DNA of 64,000 nt from the NCBI RefSeq assembly GCF_046098205.1, contig NZ_JBJURJ010000004.1, positions 248,001 to 312,000 on the forward strand, written 5' to 3'. This document shows positions 26,723-34,946 of this stretch, piece after piece; position 1 is the stretch's first letter, and the number at the start of each line of letters is the position of its first letter. The position numbers and the translations under genes are program-made. The notes below the pieces were generated by a model. It was not told the DNA's origin. It ran no database searches and was given only the letters and a program-made list of their open reading frames with translations. Origin of the DNA: Paenibacillus_AR mesotrionivorans. GTDB taxonomy: Bacteria; Bacillota; Bacilli; Paenibacillales; NBRC-103111.

Positions 26723-26856
26723 TAACGGAACTGTGAAGCTCTTAGCGGGAGAAAATTGCGCTCCATCAGCTTGCGAACCCCGCTGAGAGTCGCTCAGGTT
26801 CCGTAAGAATTCGAATCGGCCGGTTTCCCCCCGCTAAGCGTCACTGAGTTCCGTTA
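26723..26856 (+). repeat. Three copies of a TAACGGAACTnnnnnAGCGGG repeat
   Basis: One forward copy at 26723 (TAACGGAACTGTGAAGCTCT then TAGCGGG) and two inverted copies at 26778 and 26829 (CCCGCTGAGAGTCGCTCAGG and CCCGCTAAGCGTCACTGAGT, each ending TTCCGT-A/T-AG). Spacings are 55 and 51 bp. The whole gap from 26466 to 27115 holds no convincing gene. Confidence 0.7.
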
Positions 26857-27115
26857 GCCCCTACGCCCCGCTGCCCATATTTGCTTAACCGGTTCTCTCT
26901 CCAAATGTACAAGAACCCATAAAGGTCTACCCAGCATTGAGCAGGCGGATGAGCGTGTGGCGACGTGTAAAAAGCTTAGGTTTATGGAAGACGGTTGCAG
27001 CTCATGAGGGTCCCCAAACGGACAGATGCGCGTGGAGTCACGAAGGAGAATTCCCTTACCTGCCTCCACTAATCAGAGTCCAGCAGCCGATGCCAACCAT
27101 AGGGATGAAAAACAC

Positions 27116-27144
27116 AAACCGGGGACGGAGGTTCCCGGTTTTTT
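27116..27144. terminator. Bidirectional terminator downstream of an AraC gene
   Basis: An 11-bp stem (AAACCGGGGAC with GTTCCCGGTTT, one G-T pair) has T runs on both sides, TTTTTT on the plus strand and TTTGTGTTTTT on the minus strand. It probably terminates the minus-strand AraC gene; nothing on the plus strand upstream obviously needs it. Confidence 0.7.
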
Positions 27145-27262
27145 GCGCGTTTACACTGCAGCCTCTCCTTTGCCGGTAGATTTGGTAAAGTTTTGTATGG
27201 TCTTCACACCTTCGGCCAGCAGCAGAGGACGGTTCCTGTTAGGCTGATTCCTGTACCAGCCC

Positions 27263-28069
27263 TCACTTTTCCCCGCGGTTTGGACGGTAATCCCCAGGTA
27301 TCCGGCGGGTCAGGCTGTGGAAGGCCTTGTAGAAGTTGGAGATATTCTGGAAGCCGCAGTCCATGGCAATATCCAGAATGGTCCGGTCCGTCTCCTCCAG
27401 AAGGCGGATGGCTTGGGCGATGCGCTTGCGCTTGATGTATTGGGCGGGGCCGATGCCGTTGTACTTGGTGAAATAACGGGAAAAAGCAGTGCTGCTCATA
27501 TGGGCGATCCCTGCCAGCTCCGTCAGCGTAATCCGCCGGGTGTAATGCTCGTCAATATAAGCCAGTACCTGCTTTATCAGCGGATTCACCCGCGGTCCGC
27601 CGTCGGGTGTGAAGCCGGTCCGTCTGGCGGATAATGCCAACAGCTGCATGACGGAGGAGATGAGAATCAGGTTGGTGAGGCCGTCCTGGTTGTGGGACTC
27701 GTCCATGATGCTCTTCAGGATAAGAAGCATAGCGTCGTCCGCCGCTACAATCCGGTGGGCATAACCGTCCACCTGCTCTGTGAACAGGGGAAGCAGGCCG
27801 GAGTCGAAGAGGAGACGCGGCTCGAATTCCATTATAAAAAATTCCAGTTGCTCCTCTGAAGTAACCTGTTCAATGACCCGCTCTTCCTCATTGTTCAACA
27901 GGACCAGGTCATTTGCCTTGACCCCGCATACATCCCCGGCAATATTCCAGAAGCCGCTGCCCTTCCTGATCCAGACAGCCTTGAAGCGGTGGGAGACGTG
28001 GAGCTTCTGGGAGATCGTCTGATTGGTGAATGATTTGAGTTGAATCGAAATGCTTCGCTCAGGCTCCAT
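27263..28069 (-). CDS. AraC family transcriptional regulator
   Basis: A 268-residue regulator. The N-terminal 130 residues look like a cupin-type ligand domain (FKAVWIRKGSGFWNIAGD, then KANDLVLLNNEEERV). The last 100 residues hold two helix-turn-helix motifs (LTELAGIAHMSSTAFSRYFTKY and ILDIAMDCGFQNISNFYKAF). GGAGGGCC precedes the ATG. It is divergent from the FAD-protein operon and is a plausible local regulator of it, with a sugar or uronate-like ligand. Confidence 0.9.
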   Translation of the reverse strand: MEPERSISIQLKSFTNQTISQKLHVSHRFKAVWIRKGSGFWNIAGDVCGVKANDLVLLNNEEERVIEQVTSEEQLEFFIMEFEPRLLFDSGLLPLFTEQVDGYAHRIVAADDAMLLILKSIMDESHNQDGLTNLILISSVMQLLALSARRTGFTPDGGPRVNPLIKQVLAYIDEHYTRRITLTELAGIAHMSSTAFSRYFTKYNGIGPAQYIKRKRIAQAIRLLEETDRTILDIAMDCGFQNISNFYKAFHSLTRRIPGDYRPNRGEK

Positions 28070-28224
28070 TCCTGGCCCTCCTGCAAAAAAGTAGATATTA
28101 CCGTCAAAAGAGTAGACGAGGAAATTCAGGTTTATTTATATGATAAAGCCAGAACGGCAGTATCACAAGTCGCAAAAAAGTGGAGATGAACAGAGTCTCC
28201 CTTTTTCAAAAGGAGGAAGCTGGG

Positions 28225-28941
28225 ATGAGGTATGATCTGGTGATTATCGGAGCCACGGCAGCCGCTCTCGGATTGGCCAAAACGGTCCAGTCCGGTTTGA
28301 GCACCCTGATCGTGAACCAAACGGAAATGGTGGCCTATGAGTTTGTCAATACCTTCCGGGAGCCGGAGGTGTATGCTCGGGGAGCATTTTATCATAAGGC
28401 GTTCAAGGAGCTGGAGGCGGATGTGCTGCTGGGTACGGAGGTAGCCGGAATGACGCGCAGTGCAGAAGGCGGTTATGTACTGGAGCTGTATAACACAGCC
28501 GGTTTTCAGACTGTAGAGACATCCCGCCTGGTGGACACCACAGCGGAGGCGCCCGAGGTTCGGCTGCAGGGCAAATCCTTAAATGCGCTTCTGATCCAGC
28601 AGCAGGGAAAATCCGTGCCGGATATGGAATGGGAGGCCTTCAGCCTGGTTCCCGAGGCCCAAAGCCATGCTTACAGTACGGCTATTCTGAAGATGGCCTG
28701 CCCGGAGGGGGAAACGGTGGCTACAGCGCGGCACCGTCTGGTGGAGGCATGGCTTTCCCGGCCGGAGGCTCTTGGGGAGTGGGAAATAGCCGCGATTGCT
28801 TTTGTCTTCGAGCAAATTCCGGTTCAAGGGAAGTTTATGGCAGAGGATGGACGCCGGTTCCTGGTTTCCGCCGCATATGCCGGACCCGCCCAAAGTGAGG
28901 AAGCGGGAATCCAACTGGGAAGGAGCTTGTTGGCATGCTGA
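28225..28941 (+). CDS. Degenerate FAD-fold partner protein of an oxidoreductase
   Basis: A 238-residue protein starting MRYDLVIIGATAAALGLAK, a Rossmann beta-alpha-beta unit in which the usual GxGxxG is GATAAA. No second FAD motif or active-site pair is visible, and the protein is too short for a complete flavoenzyme. AAAGGAGG at good spacing supports the ATG at 28225; an ATG at 28180 is an in-frame alternative. Its end overlaps the next gene, a full FAD-dependent oxidoreductase, by 7 bp, suggesting a fixed partnership such as an accessory subunit. Function unknown. Confidence 0.75.
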   Translation: MRYDLVIIGATAAALGLAKTVQSGLSTLIVNQTEMVAYEFVNTFREPEVYARGAFYHKAFKELEADVLLGTEVAGMTRSAEGGYVLELYNTAGFQTVETSRLVDTTAEAPEVRLQGKSLNALLIQQQGKSVPDMEWEAFSLVPEAQSHAYSTAILKMACPEGETVATARHRLVEAWLSRPEALGEWEIAAIAFVFEQIPVQGKFMAEDGRRFLVSAAYAGPAQSEEAGIQLGRSLLAC

Positions 28942-30797
28942 ATTATAGAAGAATGGTAAACGGCTATTTGACGGAAACAACGGCAGAGGGAGCAGTGTTT
29001 GCAGAGCAGGTCGATGTGCTGGTGGCCGGTGCAGGCACGGCAGGAGCGCTTGCTGTTATTGCGGCTGCTGCCCAAGGAGCCAATACGCTGGGAGTGGACC
29101 GGCTGCCCGGAATCGGCGGAATGGGCACGATGGGGTATGTATCCAGTTATTATTACGGTCTGGACGGCGGATTGCATGTAGATATCGATAGAGAGGCTCA
29201 GGGGATAGGCAGGGAGCATTTTCTGGATCGGGTGGAAGCGAAGAAATATCTGATGGAGAACCGGATTGCCGAAAAGGGTGGCAGGCTGTCTCTGGAAACC
29301 GCTGTAACCGGCGTTTATATGGAGGGCGGTACGATCAAGGGGGTTTCGCTGCTGTCGGGGGGCAACCAATGGAATGTCGGCTGCAAGGTGCTGATTGATG
29401 CCACCGCCGACTCTGCTGTGGTGACGCTGGCAGGCTGTGCCACCGTTACCGGACGGGAATCTGACGGCAAAACCAGACCTTTTACCAGTGTGAAGGTCTG
29501 GCTGCATGAGAATGGCACCATTACCCGGACCAATCACGACAGCGGGTATGTGAACCAATATGATCCCTTCGAGCTGTCCCGGGGCATTCTTCAGGCCCAC
29601 GCCAGCCAGTTGCTGGAGGAATTCAGCGACGAGAAGAAGAGGGTCTTGTTCTTTGCTCCCTTCATCGGCATTCGAGAGGGCCGGATCATCGACGCCGAGA
29701 AGAATATTGCCATTGATGAGGTTATCACGGGCATGCAGGAGGAAGAAACCTTATTCTACGGCTACTGCGATTTTGACAAACATGGTAAGGACCATGCCCT
29801 GGAAACCGATGCACTGCAGGATTTATATGTGGCGGCCAATCTGAGCACCGTCTGCTTCACGGTTCCGGTAACTCTTCGCTCCATGACGCCCAAGGGCTTC
29901 ACGAATCTGCTGGCGGCCGGACGCCATGTGGGTATGGATCATGATGTAGCCAGTCTGCTGCGAATGCAGCGGGATATGCAGAAATGCGGTGAAAGTGCAG
30001 GCGTTGCGGCTGCTCTTGCCGCTCTGGACGGTGTTGCACCGGCTCAGGTGCCGTACAGCAGGATCAAGAGGATTCTGGAAGAATCGGGCTGCCTCACGGA
30101 GGAGCATAACAAGGGCATGTGGTTCGATGATTCCTTCCGCAGGGAGAAGATCCATTGGATGAAGGACCCGGAGGCTATTATGGCGGAGCTTGCCACCGAC
30201 AAGCCGGGGATTGCTATCTACTCCTGCAAGCTGCTGGGTGCGACGATTGCTCCTCTGTTGAAGGAATGGCTTACTTCGGAGGACCGGCTGCTCCGGTATG
30301 CCTCCGCCATTAGTTTGGGGCTGACCGGTGACCCGGCTGCCGCTCCGGTGCTCAGGGAGATTGTCCGGGAGCGGGACGCCTTCTATTACAAGGACTGCCG
30401 CCGCACCAACCAGTTCCGCAGCGTAATCGCCATTTATGTGCTGGGCAAGCTGGGGGACCGGGAGGCTCTGCCGCTGCTTCGGGAAATCCTGTGTGACGAA
30501 GGGGAATATGACAAGCCGCTGTACCACGAGATCAAGGAGCCCAGCTATAAGCTGAATACCAGCAAGAACTTTAATGAGCTGTATTACCAGATCATCTCCC
30601 ATGCGGCGGTGGCCCTGATGCGTATGGTCAAGGCGCACCCTGACTTGACAGAGGAAATACGGGGAACGCTGCTGCGAGCCTTCAAGGATGACCGCCACCT
30701 GCTGAATGTGACCACGCTGCCGAAGCTCACCTTTGAATATGAGACGGTGGAAAACATCAAGAGCCAGGTGCTTCGTTTCTGTAAGGCATCCCAATGA
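28935..30797 (+). CDS. FAD-dependent oxidoreductase with C-terminal HEAT-like repeats
   Basis: A 620-residue protein. The FAD-binding unit is VDVLVAGAGTAGALAVIAAAAQGA at residues 27-50, followed by GIGGMGTMGYVSSYYYG, the pattern of the FAD_oxidored family (PF12831). A second FAD contact is in LLAAGRHVGMDHDVASLLRMQ near residue 330. After residue 430 come HEAT/PBS-lyase-like repeats (LLRYASAISLGLTGDPAAAPVLREIV and YVLGKLGDREALPLLREIL), unusual for this family. No signal peptide is seen, so it is cytoplasmic. In this locus it probably oxidises a sugar or sugar acid; the substrate is not known. Confidence 0.85.
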   Translation: MLNYRRMVNGYLTETTAEGAVFAEQVDVLVAGAGTAGALAVIAAAAQGANTLGVDRLPGIGGMGTMGYVSSYYYGLDGGLHVDIDREAQGIGREHFLDRVEAKKYLMENRIAEKGGRLSLETAVTGVYMEGGTIKGVSLLSGGNQWNVGCKVLIDATADSAVVTLAGCATVTGRESDGKTRPFTSVKVWLHENGTITRTNHDSGYVNQYDPFELSRGILQAHASQLLEEFSDEKKRVLFFAPFIGIREGRIIDAEKNIAIDEVITGMQEEETLFYGYCDFDKHGKDHALETDALQDLYVAANLSTVCFTVPVTLRSMTPKGFTNLLAAGRHVGMDHDVASLLRMQRDMQKCGESAGVAAALAALDGVAPAQVPYSRIKRILEESGCLTEEHNKGMWFDDSFRREKIHWMKDPEAIMAELATDKPGIAIYSCKLLGATIAPLLKEWLTSEDRLLRYASAISLGLTGDPAAAPVLREIVRERDAFYYKDCRRTNQFRSVIAIYVLGKLGDREALPLLREILCDEGEYDKPLYHEIKEPSYKLNTSKNFNELYYQIISHAAVALMRMVKAHPDLTEEIRGTLLRAFKDDRHLLNVTTLPKLTFEYETVENIKSQVLRFCKASQ

Positions 30798-31033
30798 GCT
30801 GTCCACCTTCTTCAAGTATCCGCCCAAGCATTCAAGCTGCCTGCGGAGTAACGCCGGTCAGTGCTTCTCCATTAAGCCGGACGATGCAGCAGCTTCCTGT
30901 TGCGGTAACCGAAGCTCTTTTCCGTTATGTAGTGCAAGCCATTATTCAGCGCACCTCATCTCGGCCGCTTCCGCCGGACACCTTAGCTCTCATCGATGCC
31001 ACCAAGGAAAAAGTCTTGTGGATGTACGCCTGA
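30794..31033 (+). CDS. Small hypothetical protein translationally coupled to the oxidoreductase
   Basis: A 79-residue frame whose ATG overlaps the previous stop codon in an ATGA arrangement. It has a Ser/Pro-rich first 25 residues and a helical second half (VTEALFRYVVQAIIQRTSSR, then LALIDATKEKVLWMYA). No homologue is recognised. The overlap and the well-formed helix favour a real gene, but it may be chance. Confidence 0.45.
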   Translation: MSCPPSSSIRPSIQAACGVTPVSASPLSRTMQQLPVAVTEALFRYVVQAIIQRTSSRPLPPDTLALIDATKEKVLWMYA

Positions 31034-31164
31034 TAAAATCAAAATTTAGTGCAAAAAAAAGCTAAAATAAGTGGATGGATTAGCCGGGAAATTATGTTAC
31101 TCTTTCCTTGCACGAATTGGAGAACCACATCAACTGATGAATTGTTCGCAAAAGGAGGAACCGT

Positions 31165-31323
31165 TTGAAGGTGCTGGACCGGATTCGTGAAACGGCCAGT
31201 ATGTGGATGAGGTCCGCTGGGGCGGATTGCTCTGGCCGCTTGCCTGCAGGTGGATGTAACCGCGTTGATCCTAACATATTTGACTACACTGACGGGTATG
31301 TAAAAGTTCCGCAAGCCCCATGA
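31165..31323 (+). CDS. Possible 52-residue ORF with strong ribosome binding site
   Basis: AAAGGAGGAACCG lies before a TTG start, giving a 52-residue peptide that begins LKVLDRIRETASMWMRSAG. No family is recognised. It could be a small gene or the remnant of a larger one; the rest of the 31034-31468 gap shows nothing else except a GGAGAGGG site for the next gene. Confidence 0.3.
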   Translation: MKVLDRIRETASMWMRSAGADCSGRLPAGGCNRVDPNIFDYTDGYVKVPQAP

Positions 31324-31468
31324 TTGGGAATTGAGATTAAAGAAGAATATGTGCGGGAGCGGGAGGGGCAGATGTGCTGCACAGAGGCGTCATGCAACCA
31401 GAGGTGAAGAATCGGCAGGACGGTAGCTGCAGTCAAGGGTAGTATCCGACAAAGGAGAGGGTCAGGTA

Positions 31469-32446
31469 ATGGGCAAGCCGGTAGTATTTATACCATCCAG
31501 GGTGCCGGAGGAAACAGTGCAGTACTTGTCTACGGTTGCAGATGTGGACTACCGGGACGAAGAGGAGATGCTGGACGAGGAAGACTTTCTGGAGGGAGTG
31601 AGCCGGGCTGACGGGCTGCTTATATACTCTCGCAACAAAATCAAGCATGACGTGCTGGAGCGGGCTCCCAAGCTGAAGGCAGTGTGCAATATTGCCGTGG
31701 GGTACGACAATCTGGATCTGGAGGATTTGACTCGCAGAGGGATTGCCGCTACCAATACACCGGATGTCCTGACGGAGACCACCGCTGATCTGGCCTTCGG
31801 TCTGCTCATAGCCGCCGCCCGGCGCATTCCAGAAGCCGATCATTATGTGAAAAGCGGCCAATGGTCCGGCTGGCTGCCCAGCCTGATGCTGGGCAAGGAT
31901 GTCTACGGAGCCACTCTGGGGATTGTCGGCTATGGCCGGATTGGAAGCGCTATTGCAAGGCGGGCCCGGGGGTTTGAAATGAAGGTGCTCTACTGCAATC
32001 CGGAGCGGATCCTTGGAGATGAACAGCAGTTGGGTCTGGAATATGCTTCCTTGGACGTATTGCTGCGTCGCTCAGATTTTGTGCTGCTGCAGGTTCCGTT
32101 AACCCCCAGAACCTGGGGGATGATAGGGGAGAGAGAGCTAGCCTTGATGAAGAAGGATGCCTTCCTCATCAATTCATCCAGGGGCGGGGTAGTGAATGAG
32201 GATGCACTAATCAAAGCGCTTACTGAACAATGGATCGCCGGAGCGGGACTGGATGTGTTCGCGCAGGAGCCGCTACTGGCAGGACATCCGTTTCTTACCA
32301 TGAAGAATGTGGTGACTTTGCCCCATATCGGCAGCGCCACCAGGGAGACACGGGCGGCTATGGCTATGAAGGCTGCAGTAAATATGGCCTTCATTCTGCG
32401 GGGAGAGCGTCCGGCCAATCTGCTTAATCCTGCCGTATGGAAGTAA
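31469..32446 (+). CDS. D-isomer-specific 2-hydroxyacid dehydrogenase
   Basis: A 325-residue NAD(P)H enzyme. The nucleotide-binding loop is LGIVGYGRIGSAIARRARG near residue 150, the catalytic Arg lies in LINSSRGGVVNEDAL near 235, Glu in VFAQEPL near 265 and His in LPHIGSAT near 285. The family reduces 2-oxoacids such as glyoxylate or hydroxypyruvate to D-hydroxyacids. Its place in a glycan locus suggests a role with sugar-acid intermediates. GGAGAGGG precedes the ATG. Confidence 0.94.
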   Translation: MGKPVVFIPSRVPEETVQYLSTVADVDYRDEEEMLDEEDFLEGVSRADGLLIYSRNKIKHDVLERAPKLKAVCNIAVGYDNLDLEDLTRRGIAATNTPDVLTETTADLAFGLLIAAARRIPEADHYVKSGQWSGWLPSLMLGKDVYGATLGIVGYGRIGSAIARRARGFEMKVLYCNPERILGDEQQLGLEYASLDVLLRRSDFVLLQVPLTPRTWGMIGERELALMKKDAFLINSSRGGVVNEDALIKALTEQWIAGAGLDVFAQEPLLAGHPFLTMKNVVTLPHIGSATRETRAAMAMKAAVNMAFILRGERPANLLNPAVWK

Positions 32447-32473
32447 TAATGAAGCAGAAAGAAGGGGAATGCT

Positions 32474-34255
32474 GTGCAGGATTGGCGTAATATTATTCAC
32501 GGCCATCATATTCCGAAGGAGCATTATTGCGATCAGCCCTATGTCGTAGTAGCCAAAGACGACAGTTGGGTCTGCGTGATGACTACCGGGCAAGGGGAGG
32601 AGGGCGAGCGGGATCAGCATATTGTTGCTACGATCAGCAAGGACCAGGGCAAAACTTGGTCGCCTCTCATTGATATTGAGCCCTCCGGTCCTCCCGAGGC
32701 TTCGTGGGTTACTCCGTTTCTTGCTCCCAGCGGCCGCATTTATGCGTTTTACACCTATAATGGGGATAACATGGAACGGGTAATTGCCCGGTACGAATGG
32801 GCGGCCAGACGGGTGGATACCTTGGGTGACTTTGTCTTCAAGTATTCCGACGACGGAGGATGGACCTGGTCTGAGCAACGTTATACGATACCGGTGCGCC
32901 GCTTTGAGATTGACCGGAACAATCCCTACGGGGGTGAAGTGTTATTTTTCTGGAGCGTGTGCAAGCCTGTCGTCCATAAGGGCAGCCTGTACATCGGCCT
33001 TGCCAAGGTAGGCAGCTTCGGCGATGGCTTCATGGAATCGTCCGAAGGGGCATTCGTGCGAAGTGACAACCTGCTCACAGAGCAGGACCCTTCCCTGATC
33101 CGCTGGGAGACTCTTCCCGATGGCGATGTGGGACTTCGGGCTCCTGCCAGCCCAGTAGCCGATGAACATAATCTGGTCAGTATGGGAGACGGGAGTCTGT
33201 ACTGCACTTACCGGACTACGGAAGGGCATAATTGCCATGCGTACAGCAGGGATGACGGGCACACCTGGACTGCCCCTGCCCACGCGGTATACATCCCTGG
33301 AGGGCGCAAGATCAAGCATCCCCGGGCAGCCAACTTCGTGCGAAGGTTCGCTAACGGCAACTATATCCTGTGGTTCCACAACCACGGAAAAAATTGGGCG
33401 GCAGAAATGACGCCGGAGAAACAGGGACAGCCCTATGAGCTGCGCAATCCCGTATGGTTGGCGGGCGGAGTGGAGCAGGATGGCTTCATCTACTGGTCTC
33501 AGCCAGAGATTGTGCTGTACGCGGATGATCCTGCGGTAAGAATCAGTTATCCGGATTTTATTGAGGATGGAGAACGGTATTTCATTACAGAAACTCAGAA
33601 GAAGGTTGCCCGCGTACATGAAATTGACCGGGAACTGCTTGAAGGCATGTGGAAGCAGGCAGCGCGCCTGGCGAAAGGAGAGTCTGGAGAGGTAGCCGTT
33701 GCAGTGGAGGGGTTAGTGCTTGAGCTCTCGGGAAGAGAGTGCTCCAACGGAGTAACGGCAGATTGCCCGCCGCTTCCAGATTTGCTTAAGGGCGACAGTT
33801 TCACATTGGAGCTGCGGTTCGTGCTGGAGAGTCTGGCACCGGGACAGATTCTGACTGACTGCCGGGGAGCCGACGGGGCAGGCGTGGTCCTGCACACCAA
33901 CGCTGAAGGCAGCGTGGAGATGGAGTTGAATGACGGGCGGACCCGTTCCGTGTGGGATTGCGATCACGGTTTGTTGTCGGTGGGAACGGAGCATTGTGTT
34001 GCGGTTATTGTGGATGGGGGAGCGAAGATCATCAGCTTCGTGGTGGATGGGACGCTGTGCGACGGCGGAACAGCCCGACAATTCGGCTTCGGCCGCTTTA
34101 ACCCGTTCATGCGCAGCGTGAACGGCTCCGGCCGGCTTGTCGCGGCTCCTTCTATGCAAGGCAGGCTGAGCAGCCTGAGGCTCTACAACCGCTATCTGAC
34201 TGTTGCCGAAGCAGTAGATAATTACCAGGCAGGGCAGCTGCAGCCGCTTGGCTAA
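32474..34255 (+). CDS. Sialidase-fold (BNR/Asp-box) enzyme with C-terminal LamG-like domain
   Basis: A 593-residue protein without signal peptide. Asp-box repeats SKDQGKTWS, SDDGGWTWS and SRDDGHTWT mark a six-blade sialidase propeller over residues 15-400. The last 170 residues (DSFTLELRFVLESLAPGQILT onward, ending RLSSLRLYNRYLTVAEA) look like a concanavalin/LamG-type lectin domain. Proteins of this fold act on sialic acids, rhamnosides, uronides or other glycans, so exo-sialidase is only one possibility. Genes around it point to intracellular cleavage of an imported oligosaccharide. Confidence 0.82.
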   Translation: MQDWRNIIHGHHIPKEHYCDQPYVVVAKDDSWVCVMTTGQGEEGERDQHIVATISKDQGKTWSPLIDIEPSGPPEASWVTPFLAPSGRIYAFYTYNGDNMERVIARYEWAARRVDTLGDFVFKYSDDGGWTWSEQRYTIPVRRFEIDRNNPYGGEVLFFWSVCKPVVHKGSLYIGLAKVGSFGDGFMESSEGAFVRSDNLLTEQDPSLIRWETLPDGDVGLRAPASPVADEHNLVSMGDGSLYCTYRTTEGHNCHAYSRDDGHTWTAPAHAVYIPGGRKIKHPRAANFVRRFANGNYILWFHNHGKNWAAEMTPEKQGQPYELRNPVWLAGGVEQDGFIYWSQPEIVLYADDPAVRISYPDFIEDGERYFITETQKKVARVHEIDRELLEGMWKQAARLAKGESGEVAVAVEGLVLELSGRECSNGVTADCPPLPDLLKGDSFTLELRFVLESLAPGQILTDCRGADGAGVVLHTNAEGSVEMELNDGRTRSVWDCDHGLLSVGTEHCVAVIVDGGAKIISFVVDGTLCDGGTARQFGFGRFNPFMRSVNGSGRLVAAPSMQGRLSSLRLYNRYLTVAEAVDNYQAGQLQPLG

Positions 34256-34337
34256 AGGGGCATTTCCCGGCAGATATCCCCACCTGCACTCGAATAAACA
34301 TACAGAATGCCGCCGCAGCGCCAAGAAGGAGCACAGG

Positions 34338-34363
34338 TGTCGCCGCAGGTATCTGCGGCGACA
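34338..34363. other. Perfect 11-bp hairpin after the sialidase-fold gene
   Basis: TGTCGCCGCAG pairs exactly with CTGCGGCGACA across loop GTAT. A weaker stem (AGCCT/AGGCT) and TTTT follow at 34364-34379, so the pair may act as a terminator or an mRNA 3'-end barrier. Confidence 0.55.
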
Positions 34364-34397
34364 GCCTCAGGAGGCTTTTGGGTATCCCCGCCAGCCC

Positions 34398-34589
34398 TCA
34401 GGCTAGGGGCTTGTGCTCCTTGCGGTAAGAGGCGGGGGACATCTGCTCTTGTCCCGTTGTGCTCTGAAATCCCAGATAGGAAGCAACCGAATCCAGCCTG
34501 TGATAAAGCAGAACGGGAATATCCTGGAATACCGATTCAACTGCCAACCTCAAGTCCTCTGCTGTCTGGAATGTAACTTCATCTCTTGT
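34398..34589 (-). pseudogene. Possible remnant of an AraC-type regulator C-terminus
   Basis: Reading the minus strand, a frame ends RLDSVASYLGFQSTTGQE then QMSPASYRKEHKPLA and a stop. GFQS and MSPASYRKEHK resemble the last helix region of AraC regulators, but the usual SYFSRVFKK stretch between them is missing and no N-terminal part exists. It may be a decayed, internally deleted gene, or chance resemblance. Beyond it to 34890 I see no gene. Confidence 0.3.
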
Positions 34590-34900
34590 TCAGCGCTCCT
34601 CGCTCACTTTCACTTTTTTTCAGGACGTTTCCTCAGTCTTCCCCAACTCTCAACCTCCTAGAGCTGTTGCGTTTCCTCTGAGCTTCTCGAGCTTCTTGAA
34701 CCTGTCTTTGTCCCCCATGATCTAGGACGTATAACTCGTGTACATTATGCTGTAAAGTCGCTCCCTCCTATCGGAGCAGCTTGGCGATGAAGAGTCATCG
34801 CTTCAGGTTGTGACCGGGACTGTGAGCTGATGGCTCAACAAGTTATCAATGCATAAGAGAAGTAATCAAATGCTCGTAGCCTAGCTCCCGCCTGCGGCAC

Positions 34901-34906
34901 TATAAT
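34901..34906 (+). promoter_or_regulatory. -10 element of the LplABC-like transporter operon
   Basis: TATAAT lies 41 bases before the binding-lipoprotein start. The hexamer at -35 (GTAGCC) is poor, consistent with activator-dependent control by the adjacent response regulator. Confidence 0.5.
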
Positions 34907-34946
34907 AGGGCCAGAAGCACATTATTGACCACCCGGGGGGAAGAGC

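Noticed and set aside
26870..27115. Structured RNA or riboswitch
   Set aside because: A GTGGAG/CTCCAC stem and a terminator-like hairpin made me consider it, but the motifs of known riboswitch classes do not fit, no plus-strand gene follows, and the hairpin is explained as the terminator of the minus-strand AraC gene.
34256..34946. Plus-strand ORFs after the sialidase-fold gene
   Set aside because: Short frames of about 80 codons there have no ribosome binding site and Cys/Ser/Pro-rich products without motifs.
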